This document shows positions 7,772 to 17,687 of a stretch of 64,000 nucleotides of DNA, one piece after another; within the stretch, counting starts at the first letter, position 1; the number at the start of each line of letters is the position of its first letter. This stretch comes from Mycobacteroides chelonae. Lineage in GTDB: Bacteria; Actinomycetota; Actinomycetes; Mycobacteriales; Mycobacteriaceae. The notes below the pieces were generated by a model that saw only the letters and a list, made by a program, of their open reading frames with translations, made no database searches and was not told where the DNA came from. The position numbers and the translations under genes were made by a program. Where the stretch lies: NCBI GenBank assembly GCA_014204435.1, contig JACHLF010000003.1, positions 124,001 through 188,000 on the forward strand, read 5' to 3'.

Positions 7772-8282
7772 TCATGTGGCCGGTATCGAATGGTGGCTGA
7801 CGAGCCAGAGCCAGAGCCAGAGGTCGAGCCCGGCCGTGGTGATCACCTTGCGTCGCGGAGGATCCTCTTGTCCCGCTGTGGCTTCGCTCCGAAGGTCGCG
7901 AGCACTCGTTGTCCGGCCCAGTGGCAGGTGGCGTCCTTGCCACGCAGGACTTCGACGGCGCCGAGAATGAGTGACCCGCTACAGACGGACGCGGTCCACG
8001 TCGATGGTCCGATATGCATTCCGCAGCCAACGCAGGCCGCTCTCGTCGGTGGGCGTGCTCATGGTGGCGGGTATCGAGCCGCCGACGAGGACGACGTCCG
8101 GTGCCGGGGTTTCGTCGAACGAGTGGGTCGCACCGAGCGTCAGCACGCCGCTGTCGGTCACTATCGGGCCAGACGAACCGAAGTTGTGCGTCGGGCATTC
8201 CCCGGAGCATTTCGTACGGTCCAATCGCGTCGAGTGCCGTCATGCCCGGGTGATCCAGGATCGCTATCTGCATGGAAGTCAT
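7772..8282 (-). pseudogene. Decayed DJ-1/PfpI family gene
   Basis: Read from ATG 8282 leftwards, three frames together make a DJ-1/PfpI protein. Frame A has MQIAILDHPGMTALDAIGPYEML and RFVWPDS; frame B has GPIVTDSGVLTLGATHSFDE, then GGSIPATM and LRWLRNAY; frame C has SVCSGSLILGAVEVLRGKDAT with the nucleophile Cys, then WAGQRVLATFGAKP. It returns to VITTAGLDL in a further frame before the stop at 7772. At least three frame changes are needed, so the gene is dead. It is divergent from a GlxA-type regulator, a common arrangement for an isonitrile-hydratase-like enzyme and its activator. The 137 bp from 7635 to 7771 show no gene I can support. Confidence 0.8.
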
Positions 8283-8354
8283 GCTCACGCAGCGGGAATC
8301 CGGACAGAAGTGGCCAGATAGACACAATCCGACGAAATATTGCCAATAGCGCGC

Positions 8355-8360
8355 TAGGCT
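8355..8360 (+). promoter_or_regulatory. -10 box for leaderless transcription of the GlxA-type gene
   Basis: TAGGCT matches the mycobacterial -10 pattern TANNNT. It ends 7 bp before the ATG at 8367, which places the transcript start on the start codon. Confidence 0.5.
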
Positions 8361-8366
8361 GGCCGG

Positions 8367-9344
8367 ATGCACTCCGTGTCGGGGGGTCGCTCGGCCAAGC
8401 CTCACTCCGTCGTGGTGGTTGCGCTCCCCGGAACCGTCGGGTTCGACCTGGCCACCCCGGTCGAAGTGTTCCGTCGCGTCTATCTGCCCGACGGCACTAG
8501 GCCCTACCGCGTGCGGGTGTGCGGAACCGAGCCGATCGTGTCCGCGGGGCCGTTCGGCATCGCGACAGATCTTGGGCTCGAAGCGCTTTCGGACGCCGAC
8601 ACCATTGTGGTTCCGGCGCGCAATGATCCGACCGCACCCACGCCCGACGGCGTCATCGCGGCACTGCAGGCCGCCTACCGGCGCGGCGCGCGCATCGCCT
8701 CCATATGTGCGGGAGCCTTCACGCTCGCCGAAGCCGGGATTCTGGACGGCAAGCGTGCCACCACGCATTGGTTGGCCGCCGACCTGTTCCGTGAGATGTT
8801 CCCCACGGTGCATCTGGACGCCGATGTGCTGTACGTGGACGAGGGGAACGTGCTGACTTCCGCGGGCGCCGCAGCGGGGCTGGACCTGTGTCTGCACATC
8901 GTCGCGCGCGATCACGGCGCGGCGGTGGCTTCGGAGGCGGCGCGGGTGGCGGTGGCGCCACTGCACCGTGACGGCGGACAGGCGCAGTACGTGATCCGGA
9001 ACCGTCAGCGCCCCGAGGCCGTTCTCGGCGAGATCATGGTGTGGATCGAGCACAACGCCCACCGGGAACTGTCCCTGAACGACCTCGCGGCTCAGGCGTC
9101 CACCAGTGTGCGCAGCCTCAACCGGCGGTTTCGTGCGGAAACGGGGCAGACGCCCATGCAGTGGCTGACCGGGGTGCGGGTTCGTCACGCCCAGCAGCTG
9201 CTGGAACGTTCCGGGGACCCGGTGGAGTGGATCGGCCGCGAGGTGGGATTCGGTTCACCTGCGAATTTCCGGGAGCAGTTCCGCCGACTCACCGGGGTTT
9301 CGCCGCTGGCATATCGGAACACATTCCGCGCGCAGTCAGCCTAA
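8367..9344 (+). CDS. GlxA family AraC-type regulator with DJ-1 domain
   Basis: A 325-residue protein. Residues 10-190 form a DJ-1/PfpI-like domain (VVVALPGTVGFDLATPVEVF, and ICAGAFTLAEAGILDGKRATTHW around the former nucleophile). Residues 220-320 form an AraC/XylS DNA-binding domain with two helix-turn-helices (SLNDLAAQASTSVRSLNRRF and the VGFGSPANFREQFRR motif). These proteins usually activate a neighbouring catabolic gene in response to a small molecule. The only obvious partner, the divergent DJ-1/PfpI gene, is a pseudogene, so this regulator may be orphaned. Confidence 0.88.
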   Translation: MHSVSGGRSAKPHSVVVVALPGTVGFDLATPVEVFRRVYLPDGTRPYRVRVCGTEPIVSAGPFGIATDLGLEALSDADTIVVPARNDPTAPTPDGVIAALQAAYRRGARIASICAGAFTLAEAGILDGKRATTHWLAADLFREMFPTVHLDADVLYVDEGNVLTSAGAAAGLDLCLHIVARDHGAAVASEAARVAVAPLHRDGGQAQYVIRNRQRPEAVLGEIMVWIEHNAHRELSLNDLAAQASTSVRSLNRRFRAETGQTPMQWLTGVRVRHAQQLLERSGDPVEWIGREVGFGSPANFREQFRRLTGVSPLAYRNTFRAQSA

Positions 9345-9390
9345 GTGCTCATGGCGCCCATCAGGCTGGGAAGGCGCTGGTGCGGACCGA

Positions 9391-9396
9391 TAGCAT
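9391..9396 (+). promoter_or_regulatory. thrS: Candidate -10 box for thrS
   Basis: TAGCAT fits TANNNT and lies 40 bp upstream of the thrS ATG, in the only sizeable gap before the operon. No convincing -35 box is visible. Confidence 0.35.
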
Positions 9397-9436
9397 GAGT
9401 TCGCAAACCCCCCGTCCCTGAATTGGAGAACTGCCG

Positions 9437-11500
9437 ATGACTGCGCCCAACCCGTCTTCCCCTGTGGCCCCAATCCGGGTGCCGGCCGGGACGACGGCAG
9501 GCACCGCGGTACGCGAGGCCGGCCTGCCGGGTAAGGGAGACGACGCCATCGTCGTCGTGCGGGTGGACGGCGCTTTGAAGGATCTGTCCTGGACCCCGGA
9601 CGCCGACACTGAGGTGGAGCCGGTTGCGGCCGACACCGAGGACGGCCGCAGTGTCATCCGGCACTCCGCCGCGCACGTCTTGGCGCAGGCCGTGCAGGAC
9701 CTCTTCCCGCAGGCCAAGCTCGGCATCGGACCGCCGATCACCGATGGCTTCTACTACGACTTCGGGATCGATCACGCCTTCACTCCCGAGGATCTGACCG
9801 CTCTGGAGAAGAAGATGAAGCAGATCATCAAGGAGGGGCAACGCTTTTCGCGCCGAGTGTACGAATCGGTAGAAGACGCTCAGGCCGAGCTGGCGAACGA
9901 GCCGTTCAAGCTGGAGCTCGTTGCTGGAGACTCAGGCAAGTCTCCGATCGTCGATCCAGAGGTCATGGAGGTCGGCGGCGACGAGCTGTCCGCCTATGAC
10001 AACCTGAATCCTCGTACCGGCGAACGGGAATGGTTCGACCTGTGTCGGGGCCCGCACATCCCGACCACCAAGCACATTCCGGCGTTCCGACTCACCCGCA
10101 GCTCGGCGGCCTACTGGCGCGGCAACCAGGCCAACGCCAGCATGCAGCGCATCTACGGCACCGCCTGGGAGTCACAGGAGGCCCTCGACAAGCACCTCGA
10201 ACTGCTGGAAGAGGCGCAGCGACGCGACCACCGCAAGCTCGGCGTGGAGCTCGACCTGTTTAGTTTTCCCGACGAAATCGGTTCCGGCTTACCGGTTTTC
10301 CACCCCAAGGGCGGAATCGTCCGCAAGGAGTTGGAGGACTACTCGCGCGCCAAGCACACTGCCGCGGGGTATGAGTTCGTCAACACCCCCCATATCACCA
10401 AGGAGAACCTGTACCAAACCTCTGGGCACCTGGACTGGTACTCCGACGGGATGTTCCCCCCGATGCACATCGACGCCGAGCGGGGCGAGGACGGCACCGT
10501 GCGCAAGCCGGGGCAGAACTACTACCTCAAGCCCATGAACTGCCCTATGCATCACCTGATCTATCGGGCCCGGGGGCGTTCGTACCGTGAATTGCCCCTG
10601 CGGCTGTTCGAATTCGGCTCGGTGTACCGGTACGAGAAGTCCGGTGTGGTGCACGGCCTGACCCGCGTGCGCGGCATGACCCAGGACGATGCGCACATCT
10701 ACACCACCCGTGAGCAGATGCACGAGGAGCTGACCTCCCTGCTCAGGTTCGTGCTCGACCTGCTGTCCGACTACGGACTCGACGACTTCTACCTGGAACT
10801 CTCCACCAAGGACGAGACGAAATTCGTTGGATCCGACGAGGTGTGGGAAGAGTCCACGAGGACCTTGGAGCAGGTGGCGCGCGACTCAGGCCTGCAGCTC
10901 GTGCCCGATCCGGGTGGCGCGGCGTTCTACGGCCCTAAGATCTCGGTACAGGCCAAGGACGCCCTGGGCCGTTCCTGGCAGATGTCGACCATTCAGCTCG
11001 ACTTCAACATGCCGGAACGATTCGAGCTGGAGTACACGGCCGCCGACGGAACCCGTCAGCGGCCGGTGCTCATCCACCGCGCGCTGTTCGGGTCCATCGA
11101 GAGGTTCTTCGGTGTGCTCACCGAGCACTACGCGGGTGCCTTTCCGGCCTGGCTGTCGCCGGTGCAGGCGGTGGGCATCCCGATCGCGGATGCGCACGCC
11201 TCATACCTGAACGACATTGTCTCCCAGCTCAAATCGCAGGGTATCCGCGCCGAGGTCGACACCAGCGACGACCGCATGAACAAGAAGATCGTCAACCACA
11301 CCAACCAGCGGGTGCCGTTCCTGCTGCTGGCCGGAGATCGCGACGTGGAGGCCGGTGCGGTGAGCTTCCGGTTCCGAGATCGCACCCAGGTGAACGGTGT
11401 GCCTCGCGACGAGGCCGTCGCCGCCATCCTCGACTGGGTGAACCGCCGCGAAAACGTATCGCCGACGGCTGAACTCATGAAGTTGGGGACCCGTGACTAG
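9437..11500 (+). CDS. thrS: Threonyl-tRNA synthetase
   Basis: A 687-residue class II aminoacyl-tRNA synthetase that charges tRNA-Thr with threonine in the cytosol. In order: an N-terminal TGS domain (1-70); the editing domain opening with [10 protein letters not shown] (HxxxH zinc site); the catalytic core with [15 protein letters not shown] (zinc Cys), [23 protein letters not shown] (motif 2) and [15 protein letters not shown] (motif 3); and a C-terminal anticodon-binding domain with [11 protein letters not shown]. Length is normal. It heads the PIM operon, since the HIT gene starts inside its last codons. GGAGAA precedes the ATG. Confidence 0.98.
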   Translation: MTAPNPSSPVAPIRVPAGTTAGTAVREAGLPGKGDDAIVVVRVDGALKDLSWTPDADTEVEPVAADTEDGRSVIRHSAAHVLAQAVQDLFPQAKLGIGPPITDGFYYDFGIDHAFTPEDLTALEKKMKQIIKEGQRFSRRVYESVEDAQAELANEPFKLELVAGDSGKSPIVDPEVMEVGGDELSAYDNLNPRTGEREWFDLCRGPHIPTTKHIPAFRLTRSSAAYWRGNQANASMQRIYGTAWESQEALDKHLELLEEAQRRDHRKLGVELDLFSFPDEIGSGLPVFHPKGGIVRKELEDYSRAKHTAAGYEFVNTPHITKENLYQTSGHLDWYSDGMFPPMHIDAERGEDGTVRKPGQNYYLKPMNCPMHHLIYRARGRSYRELPLRLFEFGSVYRYEKSGVVHGLTRVRGMTQDDAHIYTTREQMHEELTSLLRFVLDLLSDYGLDDFYLELSTKDETKFVGSDEVWEESTRTLEQVARDSGLQLVPDPGGAAFYGPKISVQAKDALGRSWQMSTIQLDFNMPERFELEYTAADGTRQRPVLIHRALFGSIERFFGVLTEHYAGAFPAWLSPVQAVGIPIADAHASYLNDIVSQLKSQGIRAEVDTSDDRMNKKIVNHTNQRVPFLLLAGDRDVEAGAVSFRFRDRTQVNGVPRDEAVAAILDWVNRRENVSPTAELMKLGTRD

Positions 11501-12041
11501 CGAGGACTCGACCATCATCGACCGGGGCGTGGGTGACCCCGATCATCTGCAGCGGCTGTGGAGTCCGCACCGGATGTCCTACATCGCCGAAGCGGTGAAG
11601 GCGCCCAGCGCGGATTCGGCGCCGTTCACCGAGATCCCGGAGATGGCCGACGAAGACGGACTGGTGGTCGCGCGTGGCGACCATGTGTATGCCGTTCTCA
11701 ACCTCTACCCGTACAACCCGGGCCATCTCATGGTGGTGCCCTACCGGCAGGTGGCCGAGCTCGAAGACCTCACCGAGGATGAGAGCCGAGAGCTGATGGC
11801 TTTCACGCAGAAGGCGATTCGGGTGATCAAGAAGGTGTCGCGCCCGCACGGCTTCAACGTGGGTCTCAACCTGGGTGCCGCGGCGGGCGGATCGCTGGCC
11901 GAGCACCTGCATCAGCACGTGGTGCCGCGCTGGGGTGGCGACGCCAACTTCATCACCATCATCGGTGATTCCAAGGTGCTTCCGCAGCTGCTGCGCGACA
12001 CACGGAAACTACTTGCCACGGCCTGGGATCAGTTGCCATGA
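11493..12041 (+). CDS. HIT family AP4A phosphorylase-like protein (Rv2613c type)
   Basis: A 182-residue histidine-triad protein; [10 protein letters not shown] at 138-147 is the catalytic HxHxH signature. The M. tuberculosis homologue Rv2613c is a diadenosine tetraphosphate phosphorylase that splits Ap4A to ATP and ADP. The GTG start at 11493 overlaps the thrS stop by 8 nt, and the next gene starts in its stop codon. Pairing with thrS is meaningful because aminoacyl-tRNA synthetases make Ap4A as a by-product. Confidence 0.9.
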   Translation: MTSEDSTIIDRGVGDPDHLQRLWSPHRMSYIAEAVKAPSADSAPFTEIPEMADEDGLVVARGDHVYAVLNLYPYNPGHLMVVPYRQVAELEDLTEDESRELMAFTQKAIRVIKKVSRPHGFNVGLNLGAAAGGSLAEHLHQHVVPRWGGDANFITIIGDSKVLPQLLRDTRKLLATAWDQLP

Positions 12042-12700
12042 GTAGCCTCCTGTCGCGGGAGACATTCGCGAAGATGACTAACCCCTTGGCTAATGGCTTG
12101 CTACGCGCAGGCTTTACCCCCGACACGGTCACCATCTTCGGCACTGCGGCTTCGGTCGTCGCGGCGCTGACGCTTTTCCCAATCGGCCACCTCTTCTGGG
12201 GCGGCATGGCGGTGTGGCTGTTCGCGATGTTTGACATGCTCGACGGCGCCATGGCCCGGGCTCGGGGCGGAGGAACCCGGTTCGGTGCGGTGCTGGATGC
12301 GACCTGCGACCGGGTGGCCGATGGTGCGGTGTTCGCCGGACTGCTGTGGTGGGCCGCATTCGGTTGGGGATCACCCTCTTTGGTTGTCGCCACACTGATC
12401 TGCATGATCACCTCCCAGGTGATCTCCTACGTGAAGGCACGCGCCGAGGCATCCGGACTGCGCGCCGACGGTGGGTTGATCGAGCGGCCCGAGCGGCTCA
12501 TCATCGTGCTCGCCGGAGCGATCTTCAGCGGCGGATTCGGGGTGCAGTGGCCCTTGCACACCGCGATGTGGATGCTGGCCATCGCCAGCCTGGTGACGGT
12601 GGCGCAGCGCATGCACGCCGTCCGCATCTCTCCGGGAGCCCTTGAACTGCTGCCCAATTCCGATGCGGGACAAGACACCGCGGAGACGAATCAGTCATGA
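12038..12700 (+). CDS. pgsA1: Phosphatidylinositol phosphate synthase
   Basis: A 220-residue CDP-alcohol phosphatidyltransferase. The family signature D-x2-D-G-x2-A-R-x8-G-x3-D-x3-D is complete: D66, D69, G70, R74, G83, D87, D91. Several transmembrane helices follow (around 95-130 and 155-200). The mycobacterial enzyme joins CDP-diacylglycerol and inositol 1-phosphate to make phosphatidylinositol phosphate, the base of PIM, LM and LAM glycolipids. It starts 4 nt inside the HIT gene and overlaps the next start, in the order known from Rv2612c. Confidence 0.94.
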   Translation: MSSLLSRETFAKMTNPLANGLLRAGFTPDTVTIFGTAASVVAALTLFPIGHLFWGGMAVWLFAMFDMLDGAMARARGGGTRFGAVLDATCDRVADGAVFAGLLWWAAFGWGSPSLVVATLICMITSQVISYVKARAEASGLRADGGLIERPERLIIVLAGAIFSGGFGVQWPLHTAMWMLAIASLVTVAQRMHAVRISPGALELLPNSDAGQDTAETNQS

Positions 12701-13677
12701 GTGTATGGGGCGAACGCGCTGCGGACTGGGGGTATGCCGCCGGTTGGAACGTAACGCAGATGACGCCGGATCCGATTGCTCGCGCCATATTCGACGTCGG
12801 CGCGATGGTCGGCGCCCGCAAGGGCGGACCCGAGCAGCTGCGCAAGAATCTCGCCCGTGTGCTCGGTGTGCACCCCCGCGAGGTGCCCGACCGGCTGATG
12901 ATCGACTCCATGCGCTCCTATGCCCGGTACTGGCGCGAGGCGTTCCGGCTGCCCTCGCAGAACATGGAGCGCCTTGCCGCCCGGCTGGACAGCAGCCTGT
13001 TCGGGCGACGCAATCTCGACGCGTCGCAGGCCGAAGGCCGCGGAACGATTATCGCCTTGCCGCACAGCGGAAACTGGGACATGGCCGGGGTGTGGCTGGC
13101 GCAGACCTACGGCACCTTCACCACCGTCGCCGAGCGGCTGAAGCCTGAGTCGCTGTATCGGCGCTTCCTGGACTACCGGGAGACGCTAGGCTTTGAGGTG
13201 CTCGCGTCCAGCGGTGAGTCCACCGGGCCCTACGAGACGCTGGCGGCGCGGCTCAGGGAAAACCGCGTCGTCTGCCTGATGGCCGATCGTGACCTCAGCC
13301 GCAGCGGCGTCCCCGTCGAATTTTTCGGTGCCGAGGCCCGAATGCCCGCCGGGCCTGCACGTTTAGCCGTCGATACTGGTGCGCGCCTGCTGCCGGCGCA
13401 CTGCTGGTTCGAGGAGCACGGTGGATGGGGAGTCCGCATCCAGGCGCCCATCGACACCTCCGCGGGCGATGTCGCCCAGGCCACGCAGGCGCTGGCCAAC
13501 GAGTTCGCGGCCAATATCGCCGAGCGTCCGGCGGACTGGCACATGCTGCAGCCGTTGTGGCTCGACGATTTGTCCGAGGAGCGCCGCACCAAGCTGCGGA
13601 CGCATCCGTTGCAACCTGCTCCCGCACAGGAGCCCGAGTCCACCCGGGAGTCGGACCCCGTGGGTGGGCAGGCGTAA
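12697..13677 (+). CDS. patA: Phosphatidylinositol mannoside acyltransferase
   Basis: A 326-residue lauroyl/myristoyl acyltransferase (LpxL/HtrB-like) protein. The catalytic HxxxxD motif is PHSGNWD at about residues 124-130. MADRDLSRSGVPVEFFG and the MPAGPARLAV stretch are further family blocks. The mycobacterial homologue, Rv2611c, transfers palmitate to the mannose of PIM1 and PIM2 at the cytosolic face of the membrane. It overlaps pgsA1 by 4 nt and shares one base with pimA (TAATG). Confidence 0.93.
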   Translation: MSVWGERAADWGYAAGWNVTQMTPDPIARAIFDVGAMVGARKGGPEQLRKNLARVLGVHPREVPDRLMIDSMRSYARYWREAFRLPSQNMERLAARLDSSLFGRRNLDASQAEGRGTIIALPHSGNWDMAGVWLAQTYGTFTTVAERLKPESLYRRFLDYRETLGFEVLASSGESTGPYETLAARLRENRVVCLMADRDLSRSGVPVEFFGAEARMPAGPARLAVDTGARLLPAHCWFEEHGGWGVRIQAPIDTSAGDVAQATQALANEFAANIAERPADWHMLQPLWLDDLSEERRTKLRTHPLQPAPAQEPESTRESDPVGGQA

Positions 13678-14804
13678 TGCGTATCGGGATGGTCTGCCCG
13701 TACTCCTTTGACGTACCGGGCGGCGTCCAATCCCATGTCGTGCAGCTGGCGGAAGTCATGCGTGATCGTGGCCACCACGTCAGTCTGCTCGCGCCGTCGT
13801 CGTCAGATCTGGAGCTACCCGACTTCGTGGTCTCGGGCGGCAAGGCCGTTCCAATTCCGTATAACGGCTCGGTGGCGCGGCTGCGATTCGGACCGGCCAC
13901 CTATGCCAAGACCCGCCGCTGGCTGGTCGAAGGGGACTTCGACGTGCTGCATCTGCACGAGCCGAACGCGCCGAGCCTGTCGATGTTGGCCCTCATGGTG
14001 GCGGAGGGGCCGATTGTTGCTACTTTCCACACGTCGACCACGAAATCGTTGACACTCAGTGTTTTTCAGGCCGTACTGCGGCCCTGGCACGAGAAGATCG
14101 TCGGCAGGATCGCCGTCTCGGAGCTGGCCCGGCGCTGGCAGATGGAAGCGCTCGGGTCCGACGCGGTCGAAATTCCCAACGGTGTCGACGTCCGGTCTTT
14201 CTCCGGTGCGCTCATGCTGGAGGGGTACCCGCGTGCGGGCAAGACCGTGCTGTTCCTGGGGCGCTATGACGAGCCGCGCAAGGGCATGGATGTGCTGATG
14301 GGTGCGCTGCCGAAGATCGCGGCCAGTTTCGGCGATGTGGAGATCCTGATCGTAGGCCGCGGGGACGAGGCCGAGTTACGTACGCAGGCGGGTCCGTTGG
14401 CCAAGCACCTGCGGTTCCTGGGCCAGGTCGACGACGCCACCAAGGCCTCGGCCATGCGCAGTGCCGACGTGTACTGCGCACCCAACATCGGTGGCGAGAG
14501 CTTTGGCATCGTCTTGGTGGAGGCCATGGCTGCCGGAACGGCGGTGGTCGCCAGCTCGCTGGATGCCTTCCGGCGGGTGCTGTTGGACGGCAAGGCCGGC
14601 CGGTTGACGCCGACGGGCGACTCGGATGCGTTGGCGGCGGCCATCATCGAGGTGCTCGGTGACGACGAAGGCCGGGCACAGCTGGTGGCGGCGGGCACCG
14701 AAGCGGTGCAACGCTACGACTGGTCGGTGGTCGCGCAACAGATCATGCTCGTCTACGAAACGGTCACCGCCTCCGGGGCGCGCGTCAAGGTCGACAGTTG
14801 GTGA
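13677..14804 (+). CDS. pimA: Phosphatidylinositol alpha-mannosyltransferase PimA
   Basis: A 375-residue GT4 (GT-B fold) glycosyltransferase. It has the PGGVQSHV loop near the N-terminus, the HLHEPNAPSLS segment, and the C-terminal EX7E donor site GGESFGIVLVEAMAAG. PimA adds the first mannose from GDP-mannose to phosphatidylinositol, an essential step in mycobacteria. The ATG at 13677 overlaps the patA stop in TAATG; a longer open frame runs back into patA but has no start with ribosome-site support. Confidence 0.96.
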   Translation: MRIGMVCPYSFDVPGGVQSHVVQLAEVMRDRGHHVSLLAPSSSDLELPDFVVSGGKAVPIPYNGSVARLRFGPATYAKTRRWLVEGDFDVLHLHEPNAPSLSMLALMVAEGPIVATFHTSTTKSLTLSVFQAVLRPWHEKIVGRIAVSELARRWQMEALGSDAVEIPNGVDVRSFSGALMLEGYPRAGKTVLFLGRYDEPRKGMDVLMGALPKIAASFGDVEILIVGRGDEAELRTQAGPLAKHLRFLGQVDDATKASAMRSADVYCAPNIGGESFGIVLVEAMAAGTAVVASSLDAFRRVLLDGKAGRLTPTGDSDALAAAIIEVLGDDEGRAQLVAAGTEAVQRYDWSVVAQQIMLVYETVTASGARVKVDSW

Positions 14805-15823
14805 CGTTCTCGGCGTTGACGGTTGTCGTCATCGCCGTCATCGCCACGTTGGTCGCATTCGGCCTGCTCTGGGCCTACCTGGTGGCCAACCGTCTGGACC
14901 GGCTGCACGTGCGCAGTGACCTGTCCTGGCAGGCGCTGGATGCGGCGCTGGCTCGTCGCGCCGTCGTCGCACGCGCGGTCGGGGACGCACTCAAGGACGA
15001 GCAGCTGATCAGGCTGGCGGCGAAAGCCGAACGTGCCGAACGTGACCGGCGCGAGTACGCGGAGAACCAGCTAGCTTCGGCGTTGTCGACGGTCGACGCC
15101 GAAGCGCTGCGTCCGGCGCTGGTAGCCGAGTTGGCCGATGCCGAGACTCGGGTGCTCATCGCCCGGCGTTTTCACAACGACGCCGTGCGCGACACCCTCG
15201 CGCTTCGCGTGCGCCGCCCGGTGCGGTGGCTTCGGCTAGGCGGAACAGCAGCGATGCCAACGTATTTCGAGATCATCGATCGCCAGGGTGCGGGCACCGA
15301 GGATCCGGCGCTGCCCAATTTCCGCACCTCGGCGCGCATCATCCTGCTGGACGAGGACGGACGGGTGCTGCTGCTACGCGGCTTCGACCCGGCGGCACCC
15401 AGCCCGGCGGTGCACTGGTGGTTCACCGTCGGCGGTCAAACGCTGCCGGGGGAGAAGCTGGCCGATGGCGCGGTGCGCGAGCTGGTCGAGGAAACCGGTT
15501 TGACGGTGCACTCAGGGCGCCTGGTCGGCCCGCTGTGGCGTCGCGTCGCCGTCTTCGACTTCAACGGCACCACCATCCGCTCCGAGGAATTGTTCTTCGT
15601 GCACCGCACCAAGCGGTTCGAACCCGCCACCGACGGCCGCACCAATCTGGAGCAGCGCTACATCACCGGACATCGCTGGTGTGATGCCGAAGAGATCGCC
15701 GCGCTGACGGCGTCCGGGGAGCAGGTCTATCCGAATCAGCTGGGAAAGCTGCTCGCGGAGGCCGCCTGTGCGGCGGATGCGGTGGCCACCGGTGCACGGC
15801 GCGAGCCAGTCCAGATCGGGTGA
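14801..15823 (+). CDS. Membrane-anchored Nudix hydrolase (Rv2609c type)
   Basis: A 340-residue protein with one N-terminal transmembrane helix (about residues 3-28), a charged helical linker to about 130, and a Nudix domain. The Nudix box [24 protein letters not shown] matches GX5EX7REUXEEXGU, so it should hydrolyse a nucleoside diphosphate linked to some group. The GTG at 14801 overlaps the pimA stop; a TTG one codon earlier is the only near alternative. The position after pimA suggests a role near GDP-mannose or another sugar nucleotide, which is inference. Confidence 0.85.
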   Translation: MTFSALTVVVIAVIATLVAFGLLWAYLVANRLDRLHVRSDLSWQALDAALARRAVVARAVGDALKDEQLIRLAAKAERAERDRREYAENQLASALSTVDAEALRPALVAELADAETRVLIARRFHNDAVRDTLALRVRRPVRWLRLGGTAAMPTYFEIIDRQGAGTEDPALPNFRTSARIILLDEDGRVLLLRGFDPAAPSPAVHWWFTVGGQTLPGEKLADGAVRELVEETGLTVHSGRLVGPLWRRVAVFDFNGTTIRSEELFFVHRTKRFEPATDGRTNLEQRYITGHRWCDAEEIAALTASGEQVYPNQLGKLLAEAACAADAVATGARREPVQIG

Positions 15824-15870
15824 GCACAGTCACCGCACATCCCGCGGCAAAATCGCTGGTGCAGCGGCAT

Positions 15871-15876
15871 TAGACT
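15871..15876 (+). promoter_or_regulatory. pdxS: Candidate -10 box for pdxS
   Basis: TAGACT fits TANNNT in the 85-bp gap before pdxS. It would give a leader of about 25 nt containing CAGGAG just before the TTG start. Confidence 0.45.
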
Positions 15877-15908
15877 GGTCGCAGAACCCGACATTCAGGA
15901 GCCCCCAG

Positions 15909-16823
15909 TTGACTAGCACGACCAATGTAACGTCCCCCGAGACCGGAACCGGCACCGCGCGCGTCAAGCGCGGTATGGCCGAGATGCTCAAGGGCGGCGT
16001 CATCATGGACGTCGTTACGCCGGAACAGGCGAAGATCGCCGAAGACGCCGGTGCTGTCGCTGTCATGGCGCTGGAGCGGGTGCCCGCAGACATTCGCGCT
16101 CAGGGCGGCGTGTCCCGCATGAGCGATCCGGACATGATCGACGGCATCATCAGCACCGTCAGCATCCCCGTCATGGCCAAGGCCCGTATCGGGCATTTCG
16201 TCGAGGCGCAGATCTTGCAGAGCCTGGGCGTGGACTACATCGACGAGTCGGAGGTGCTGACCCCCGCCGACTACACCAACCACATCGACAAGTGGAAGTT
16301 CACCGTGCCGTTCGTGTGCGGTGCCACCAACCTGGGCGAGGCGCTGCGCCGCATCACCGAGGGTGCGGCCATGATCCGTTCCAAGGGTGAGGCCGGTACC
16401 GGTGACGTGTCCAACGCGACCACCCACATGCGCAAGATCGGTGGCGAGATCCGTCGGCTCACCTCGCTGTCCGAGGACGAGTTGTACGTTGCCGCAAAGG
16501 AACTGCAGGCACCGTACGACCTTGTGGTCGAGGTTGCTCGCGCCGGCAAGCTGCCGGTCACGCTGTTCACCGCCGGCGGCATCGCCACCCCGGCCGACGC
16601 CGCGATGATGATGCAGCTGGGTGCCGAGGGTGTGTTCGTCGGATCTGGAATCTTCAAGTCCGGCAACCCCGAGCAGCGCGCCGCGGCGATCGTGAAGGCC
16701 ACCACCTTCTACGACGACCCGGACGTGCTGGCCAAGGTGTCGCGCGGACTGGGTGAGGCGATGGTCGGTATCAACGTGGAGGACATCGCGCAGCCGCATC
16801 GGCTCGCCGAGCGCGGCTGGTAA
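15909..16823 (+). CDS. pdxS: Pyridoxal 5'-phosphate synthase subunit PdxS
   Basis: A 304-residue TIM-barrel protein, almost identical in pattern to other mycobacterial PdxS proteins: [36 protein letters not shown], the GTGDV phosphate loop and GIFKSGNPE. PdxS forms PLP from ribose 5-phosphate, glyceraldehyde 3-phosphate and ammonia supplied by PdxT. The start is an unusual TTG at 15909 preceded by CAGGAG; it matches the short variable N-terminus of the family, whereas the next ATG would remove the VKRG strand. It is first in pdxS-tesB-pdxT. Confidence 0.97.
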   Translation: MTSTTNVTSPETGTGTARVKRGMAEMLKGGVIMDVVTPEQAKIAEDAGAVAVMALERVPADIRAQGGVSRMSDPDMIDGIISTVSIPVMAKARIGHFVEAQILQSLGVDYIDESEVLTPADYTNHIDKWKFTVPFVCGATNLGEALRRITEGAAMIRSKGEAGTGDVSNATTHMRKIGGEIRRLTSLSEDELYVAAKELQAPYDLVVEVARAGKLPVTLFTAGGIATPADAAMMMQLGAEGVFVGSGIFKSGNPEQRAAAIVKATTFYDDPDVLAKVSRGLGEAMVGINVEDIAQPHRLAERGW

Positions 16824-16832
16824 AACCATCTG

Positions 16833-17687
16833 ATGGCCGATATCGAAGAGATCCTGACGCTCGAGCAGCTCGAAAAGGACATCTTCCGAGGCAACGTGAC
16901 CCCGAGCAGCCTGCGCCGCACCTTCGGTGGCCAGGTTGCGGGGCAATCGTTGGTCTCGGCGGTCCGTACCGTCGAGCCGCAGTACCTGGTGCATTCCCTG
17001 CACGGATACTTCCTACGTCCCGGAAATCCCAACGAGCCCACCGTGTTTCTCGTTGATCGGGTACGCGACGGCCGCTCGTTCAGCACCCGCCGGGTCACCG
17101 CGATCCAGGACGGACAGGCGATTTTCAGCATGTCGGCCTCCTTCCAGACGCTGGACACCGGCATCGAGCACCAGGACCTGATGCCGCCCGTACCGGCGCC
17201 CGAGGACCTGCCCGATGTGCAGGACGCGGAGGGATCGTTCAGCCACGATCTTTTCCGGCAGTTCGCCGAATGGGACATCCGGATCGTCCCCGACGAGCTG
17301 ATGGACCGGAACCCGCGGCTGGCCGCGCAGCAGCGGGTGTGGTTCCGCTGCCGCAAGCAGCTTCCGGATGATCCGGTGCTGCACATCTGCGCGCTGGCCT
17401 ACATGAGCGATCTGACGCTGCTGAGTTCTTCCAAGGTGCCGCACCGGGAGGCGGTGCTGCAGACGGCATCTCTGGATCACGCGCTGTGGTTCCTGCGGCC
17501 GTTCCGCGCCGATGAATGGCTGTTGTACGACGAGACATCGCCGTCGGCCGGATACGGGCGGGCGCTCACCCAGGGACGGATCTTCGACCGCGAGGGCCGC
17601 ATGGTCGCCGCGGTGGTGCAGGAGGGGCTGACTCGCTACGAGCGCAACCCGCACGAGGCCTCGATAGCCAAGGGGAACATGGCGTGA
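16833..17687 (+). CDS. tesB: Acyl-CoA thioesterase II
   Basis: A 284-residue TesB-type double-hotdog protein. [17 protein letters not shown] opens the first hotdog, [17 protein letters not shown] follows, and the second hotdog has the DHALWFL motif and [21 protein letters not shown] at the end. It hydrolyses medium- to long-chain acyl-CoA. It begins 9 nt after pdxS and overlaps pdxT by 4 nt (GTGA), so it is embedded in the PLP operon as in M. tuberculosis Rv2605c; a metabolic reason for this is not known. Confidence 0.92.
   Translation: MADIEEILTLEQLEKDIFRGNVTPSSLRRTFGGQVAGQSLVSAVRTVEPQYLVHSLHGYFLRPGNPNEPTVFLVDRVRDGRSFSTRRVTAIQDGQAIFSMSASFQTLDTGIEHQDLMPPVPAPEDLPDVQDAEGSFSHDLFRQFAEWDIRIVPDELMDRNPRLAAQQRVWFRCRKQLPDDPVLHICALAYMSDLTLLSSSKVPHREAVLQTASLDHALWFLRPFRADEWLLYDETSPSAGYGRALTQGRIFDREGRMVAAVVQEGLTRYERNPHEASIAKGNMA

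Noticed and set aside
7672..7774. A short - strand frame MSKASTRNKADAMRMM...
   Set aside because: It has no stop of its own before running antisense through neighbouring genes, no ribosome site and no family I recognise.
7062..9188. A 708-codon open frame on the - strand
   Set aside because: It runs antisense through the thioesterase, PGPGW and GlxA genes. Only a short piece around 8273-8165 has family similarity, and that belongs to the decayed DJ-1/PfpI gene.
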